DNA of 64,000 nucleotides, from assembly GCF_004331345.1 (NCBI RefSeq), contig NZ_SJJZ01000002.1:310001-374000 (forward strand), in the 5' to 3' direction. Source of the DNA: Kribbella soli. GTDB lineage: Bacteria; Actinomycetota; Actinomycetes; Propionibacteriales; Kribbellaceae. Below the pieces are notes generated by a model. It ran no database searches, was not told the origin of the DNA, and was given only the letters and a program-made list of their open reading frames with translations. How positions within the stretch are numbered: position 1 is the first letter of the stretch; each line of letters starts with the position of its first letter. Positions 61,308-64,000 of this stretch are shown here, in pieces. Position numbers and translations under genes: made by a program.

Positions 61308-62093
61308 CTAACGAGTGTGTGGCGAGGTGCTGGTCACCTTCGCTGCGCCGGTCGACGGACCGGCGCTCGCCGGCCGTTCGGCCGCACCGTCGGTTCGCTC
61401 GCCTGCCGCTGCTCCGCGCGGCGCAGGTTGCGCCCCGAGAGTGTGCTGAATGCTCCGGGCAAGCTCGCTGTCCGGGCGTGCGGCAAGGCCGGCGTTCACT
61501 GCCTGCACACCGGCATCGGCCGTCGCGTACCCGAGGCGGTAGGCGAAGTTCTGGTCGGCGATGGCTTCGTTGCCGGCTACCTGCGGGTTCCCGTACCGGC
61601 CGTCGAGCAGGTGCTGGCTCATGGCGTTGCGCACGTCGCTGACCAGCTCCGGGTCCGGGTGGTGCCAGCGTTCGCCGCGCTCACCCGGATCGGCGGAGGT
61701 GACGATGGAGCTGGCCGCGGACTCGAGAGTGCGGTCGATGTCGCCGCGGGCCATCTCCGCGCGGACGTTCGGCAGGAACTCGGTGTTGTCGATGTGGTAT
61801 CCGACGCGTCCCTTGTCGATGTACTCCTCGGCGAGCCGCTGGGCGAACCCGTCAGCCAGGTCGCCGAGCTTGCCCTTCGGGAGGTCGGCCCAGCGTTCGT
61901 TGGTGGAGTTGCGCCATCCCATGCTCGCCGCGGCGCTCGCGTTCATCACGGCGTCGGACCAGTTGACGTCCTGCCCGTTCTGCTCGTAGGCACGAAGCTG
62001 CATGGTCGCTCCGGTGGCGTCGAGCGCTCGGCGCCACCAACCGTCGTCGGAGGGATTGCGGTACGAACCTGTCTCGGGGTTCGGCTGCGACAT
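61308..62093 (-). CDS. hypothetical protein
   Basis: 261 residues from ATG 62093 (longer frame to 62132 lacks support). A soluble helical core (SYRNPSDDGWWRRALDATGA, MGWRNSTNERWADLPKGKLG, PELVSDVRNAMSQHLLDGRY, NFAYRLGYATADAGVQAVNA) and a disordered Ala/Gly/Pro-rich tail (AAGERTDGAAERPAS). I do not recognise the family. No membrane helix or signal peptide. Isolated gene. Confidence 0.65.
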   Translation of the reverse strand: MSQPNPETGSYRNPSDDGWWRRALDATGATMQLRAYEQNGQDVNWSDAVMNASAAASMGWRNSTNERWADLPKGKLGDLADGFAQRLAEEYIDKGRVGYHIDNTEFLPNVRAEMARGDIDRTLESAASSIVTSADPGERGERWHHPDPELVSDVRNAMSQHLLDGRYGNPQVAGNEAIADQNFAYRLGYATADAGVQAVNAGLAARPDSELARSIQHTLGAQPAPRGAAAGERTDGAAERPASAGPSTGAAKVTSTSPHTR

Positions 62094-62150
62094 CGGCGTC
62101 CTTGTCTGGTCCCGGCGGATGGGCGACGACAAGATGTCACACGGGTGGGG

Positions 62151-62372
62151 TCAGCGGCCGGTGGTGCCGTCGAGTTGTTCGCGGATGATGTCGGCGTGGC
62201 CGGCATGGCGGGAGGTTTCGCCGATCACGGCGAGGATCGCCCAGCGGAGATTGTGCGTCGTGCCGTTGCGGGTCACCGGGGCGTCGGTCTCGCTGAGGCC
62301 GGCCAGCTTCTTCAGTACGCCGGCGCGCAGGCCGTCGAGGGTGGCTACCAGTTGCTCGAGTTCGGTCGTCAC
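62151..62372 (-). CDS. short DinB/DUF664-like protein with internal deletion
   Basis: 73 residues from GTG 62372, which overlaps the upstream gene's stop as GTGA. The start (TTELEQLVATLDGLRAGVLK) is the first helix of DUF664/DinB proteins and the end (LRWAILAVIGETSRHAGHAD) is their fourth helix with the conserved HAGHADI. The middle helices, about 90 residues with a His ligand, are missing, apparently through an in-frame deletion. The four-helix bundle cannot form in the normal way. Probably a pseudogene, but the frame is intact. Confidence 0.5.
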   Translation of the reverse strand: MTTELEQLVATLDGLRAGVLKKLAGLSETDAPVTRNGTTHNLRWAILAVIGETSRHAGHADIIREQLDGTTGR

Positions 62373-63376
62373 ACGCAGGGTCCGATCGTCGAGACGAGAC
62401 CATGATGGTCCGACTGCGGAATCGGGTACCAGTCGTTGTCGTCGGAGCACCAGCCGGGCGGCACGAACAGGTGGTCGATCCGGACCAGCAGCGCCTCCCA
62501 CTTGCCGATCTGCGACGGGCGGCCCCAGCTGTCGAGCATTGCGTCGTCGAGGTGCTCGGTGAGGATACGGTAGTCGCGGCCGCGGTCCGTGGTGTTCAGA
62601 TCGCCCGCGACCACGACGGGGCGGTCGTCGTCGCGTGCGATGCGGGTGGCGAGCTGCTCGATCAGCCGGTGATGCCCGGCGACGGTCGTCTCGTACGGCA
62701 TCCCGTTGTCCGTCGACGTGGCGTACGTCGACCCGCTCGACGTCCACCACGGCCGCGGCACGTGCGCCGCGATCAGGTCGAACTCGCCTGACGGCGCGTG
62801 CACCCGGAGCACGAACCCGGGCAGATCCGGGCCGGTCGGCTCGAGGACGGTCAGCGGCCAGCGGCTGAACACGCCGATCGACGGGCCCGTCCACACGGCG
62901 ACGTGCTCCGGGTACGACTCGGACAACCGTTGCGTCAGCGGCTGGCCGATCTCGGAGACGACGAGTACGTCGGCCTTGAGCGCGAGCAGGTTGTCCGCGC
63001 CGTCGAGCTCACCGCTGCCGATATTGGCGGCGGCGATCCGCACGGCGCGACTCCTGTCCACGGTGCCGGTGCCATGCGGGACCCACGGCCCGAGCGTAGC
63101 GACGATCCCGACCAGAAGCGTCGACATGGCGAACACAACCGCCACCCGGCGCCGCCTGCGCATCAAGGCACGACGGCCGGGTGGGACAAGCCGGGCGCCC
63201 ACTGCGCCCGCGACGACAAGGGCGACGACGACGGTGGCGATAACAGCCAGTGGCAGGACGATCGCAATCACGTCGGTGACCATGCCGAACCGGTCGCGCA
63301 GCACGAACCATGCCCATGGCAACAGTCCGGCGATCACGACCCCCACCCACCGCCGCCGCAGCGGCTCCCCCTCCAC
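62369..63376 (-). CDS. membrane-anchored endonuclease/exonuclease/phosphatase-family protein
   Basis: 335 residues. Three N-terminal membrane helices (VGVVIAGLLPWAWFVL, VIAIVLPLAVIATVVVALVV, VFAMSTLLVGIVATLG) lead to an EEP domain on the other side of the membrane: AANIGS with the first Asn, VVSEIGQPL with the metal Glu, IAAHVPRPW, VVAGDLNTTDRG and QSDHHGLVSTI with the catalytic Asp-His pair. Could cleave a phosphodiester, phospholipid or nucleic acid outside the cell. Coupled to the DinB-like fragment by a 4-bp overlap. Confidence 0.85.
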   Translation of the reverse strand: MEGEPLRRRWVGVVIAGLLPWAWFVLRDRFGMVTDVIAIVLPLAVIATVVVALVVAGAVGARLVPPGRRALMRRRRRVAVVFAMSTLLVGIVATLGPWVPHGTGTVDRSRAVRIAAANIGSGELDGADNLLALKADVLVVSEIGQPLTQRLSESYPEHVAVWTGPSIGVFSRWPLTVLEPTGPDLPGFVLRVHAPSGEFDLIAAHVPRPWWTSSGSTYATSTDNGMPYETTVAGHHRLIEQLATRIARDDDRPVVVAGDLNTTDRGRDYRILTEHLDDAMLDSWGRPSQIGKWEALLVRIDHLFVPPGWCSDDNDWYPIPQSDHHGLVSTIGPCV

Positions 63377-63434
63377 CTCACCAGGCTATGTCAGGACACG
63401 AAATGCGTGCCCTTCTGTTGCAGGTATGTCGCGG

Positions 63435-64000
63435 TCATCGGGCTCCCCAGTTGAGGTACGCGACGTTGGCCAGCAACCAGCCGAACCCGATCGCTTGCTG
63501 TCCGTCGCGTTCCGGTGTCGGCTGGTAGCGGTTGTAGAGCGCGAGACAGTGCGCGTGGACCTGGGGGTCCCACGGGCTCACCTGCATCCAGCGCGGGGCC
63601 TGGTGCGCGACCGAGGCCGCGCCGATCGCGGTGCCCGCGACGGTCGTGTGTACGGCGGGGAGGCCGTCGGCGTCGGTCGTCGCGACGTTCTGGGTGAACG
63701 TACGCGCGAGCCGCTCCATGTCCCGGCCGGTGAACGCGAGCCGCGCACGGAACGCCCGGACGGCGAACTCGACGTCGATCGCACCGTGGCTGATGTCCTC
63801 GAACTGCCGTGCCGGTCCACCCGACGGCGTGAAGATCGAGAGATCGCTCTCCGGGTCTCCCGTCTTCGTGAACCCCTCGTAGATGCGGCCGCCCGCCGGC
63901 CAGTAATGCCATAGGTAGGCGTCACCAGCGTCGGGTGTGAGTTGGCCGGTGAGCATCCGCCCCAGCGCGGCGACCTTCCGCCGGTAACCGCTCTCTCCGG
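63435..64000 (-). CDS. hypothetical protein, 5' end outside the window
   Basis: The frame is open to the right edge, so the start lies beyond 64000. Visible 188 residues contain GYRRKVAALGRMLTGQL, DAYLWHYWPAGGRIYEGFTK, SHGAIDVEFAVRAFRARLAF and RYQPTPERDGQQAIGFGWLL, with many aromatic residues and His-Gly near the helix, like alpha/alpha-toroid carbohydrate-active or glucuronyl-hydrolase-type proteins. The family could not be settled. Confidence 0.55.
   Translation of the reverse strand, partial: GESGYRRKVAALGRMLTGQLTPDAGDAYLWHYWPAGGRIYEGFTKTGDPESDLSIFTPSGGPARQFEDISHGAIDVEFAVRAFRARLAFTGRDMERLARTFTQNVATTDADGLPAVHTTVAGTAIGAASVAHQAPRWMQVSPWDPQVHAHCLALYNRYQPTPERDGQQAIGFGWLLANVAYLNWGAR

Overview
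The window is GC-rich actinobacterial chromosome. GTACG/CGTAC words are frequent in coding regions, many genes start with GTG, and many neighbouring genes overlap by 4 bp (ATGA or GTGA). The gene families (WYL regulators, LLM-type flavin oxidoreductases, a DUF6596 sigma factor paired with YciI, an LppU-like protein) fit a Kribbella-like member of the Propionibacteriales; that placement is inferred from gene content and style. I saw no rRNA, tRNA, CRISPR array or intact insertion sequence. The first gene is cut by the left edge of the window and the last by the right edge.

Layout. 0-24 kb is ordinary chromosome: an NAD(P)-binding protein, an OsmC protein, a MarR-type regulator facing an alpha/beta hydrolase across a large nested palindrome, an LLM oxidoreductase/deaminase pair, a PQ-rich zinc-ribbon LppU-like protein, two divergent WYL regulators, a cysteine-dioxygenase-like enzyme facing a LysR regulator, NUDIX and tautomerase genes, a sigma factor/YciI pair, a serine hydrolase and a heterodimeric ABC exporter with strongly asymmetric ATP sites. 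24-44 kb is rich in small-molecule-modifying enzymes: APH-fold kinases, class I methyltransferases, GNAT acetyltransferases and a NUDIX hydrolase, mostly as single genes. Inside it, about 29-36 kb is an accessory patch with lower-GC stretches: a frameshifted and truncated tyrosine integrase next to an AT-rich palindrome, a frameshifted acetamidase, and a transmembrane/NPCBM-like gene that appears to be split by an APH-kinase gene sitting between 8-bp direct repeats.

44-64 kb returns to regulator/enzyme modules: an AraC regulator facing a SnoaL/metallo-beta-lactamase-fold pair; a small winged-helix regulator facing an ABM monooxygenase; a GlxA-type regulator; a TetR regulator with paired operators facing a membrane protein and a flavin disulfide reductase; an XRE/MmyB-type regulator facing an Ohr peroxidase; a MerR regulator facing a hydrolase; and an AraC - VOC - leader peptide - UvrA-like ABC protein operon that resembles drug self-resistance cassettes. 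The right end holds a membrane endonuclease/exonuclease/phosphatase protein coupled to an internally deleted DinB gene.

The best candidate for something undescribed is the split gene at 29315-31090. Removing 951 bp (one copy of the repeat plus the kinase gene) restores a single reading frame of 274 codons across the junction. Other notable points are the 46-bp symmetric operator at 1920-1965, the 27-codon leader ORF that couples into the UvrA-like gene, and the metal-ligand-poor metallo-beta-lactamase-fold protein.
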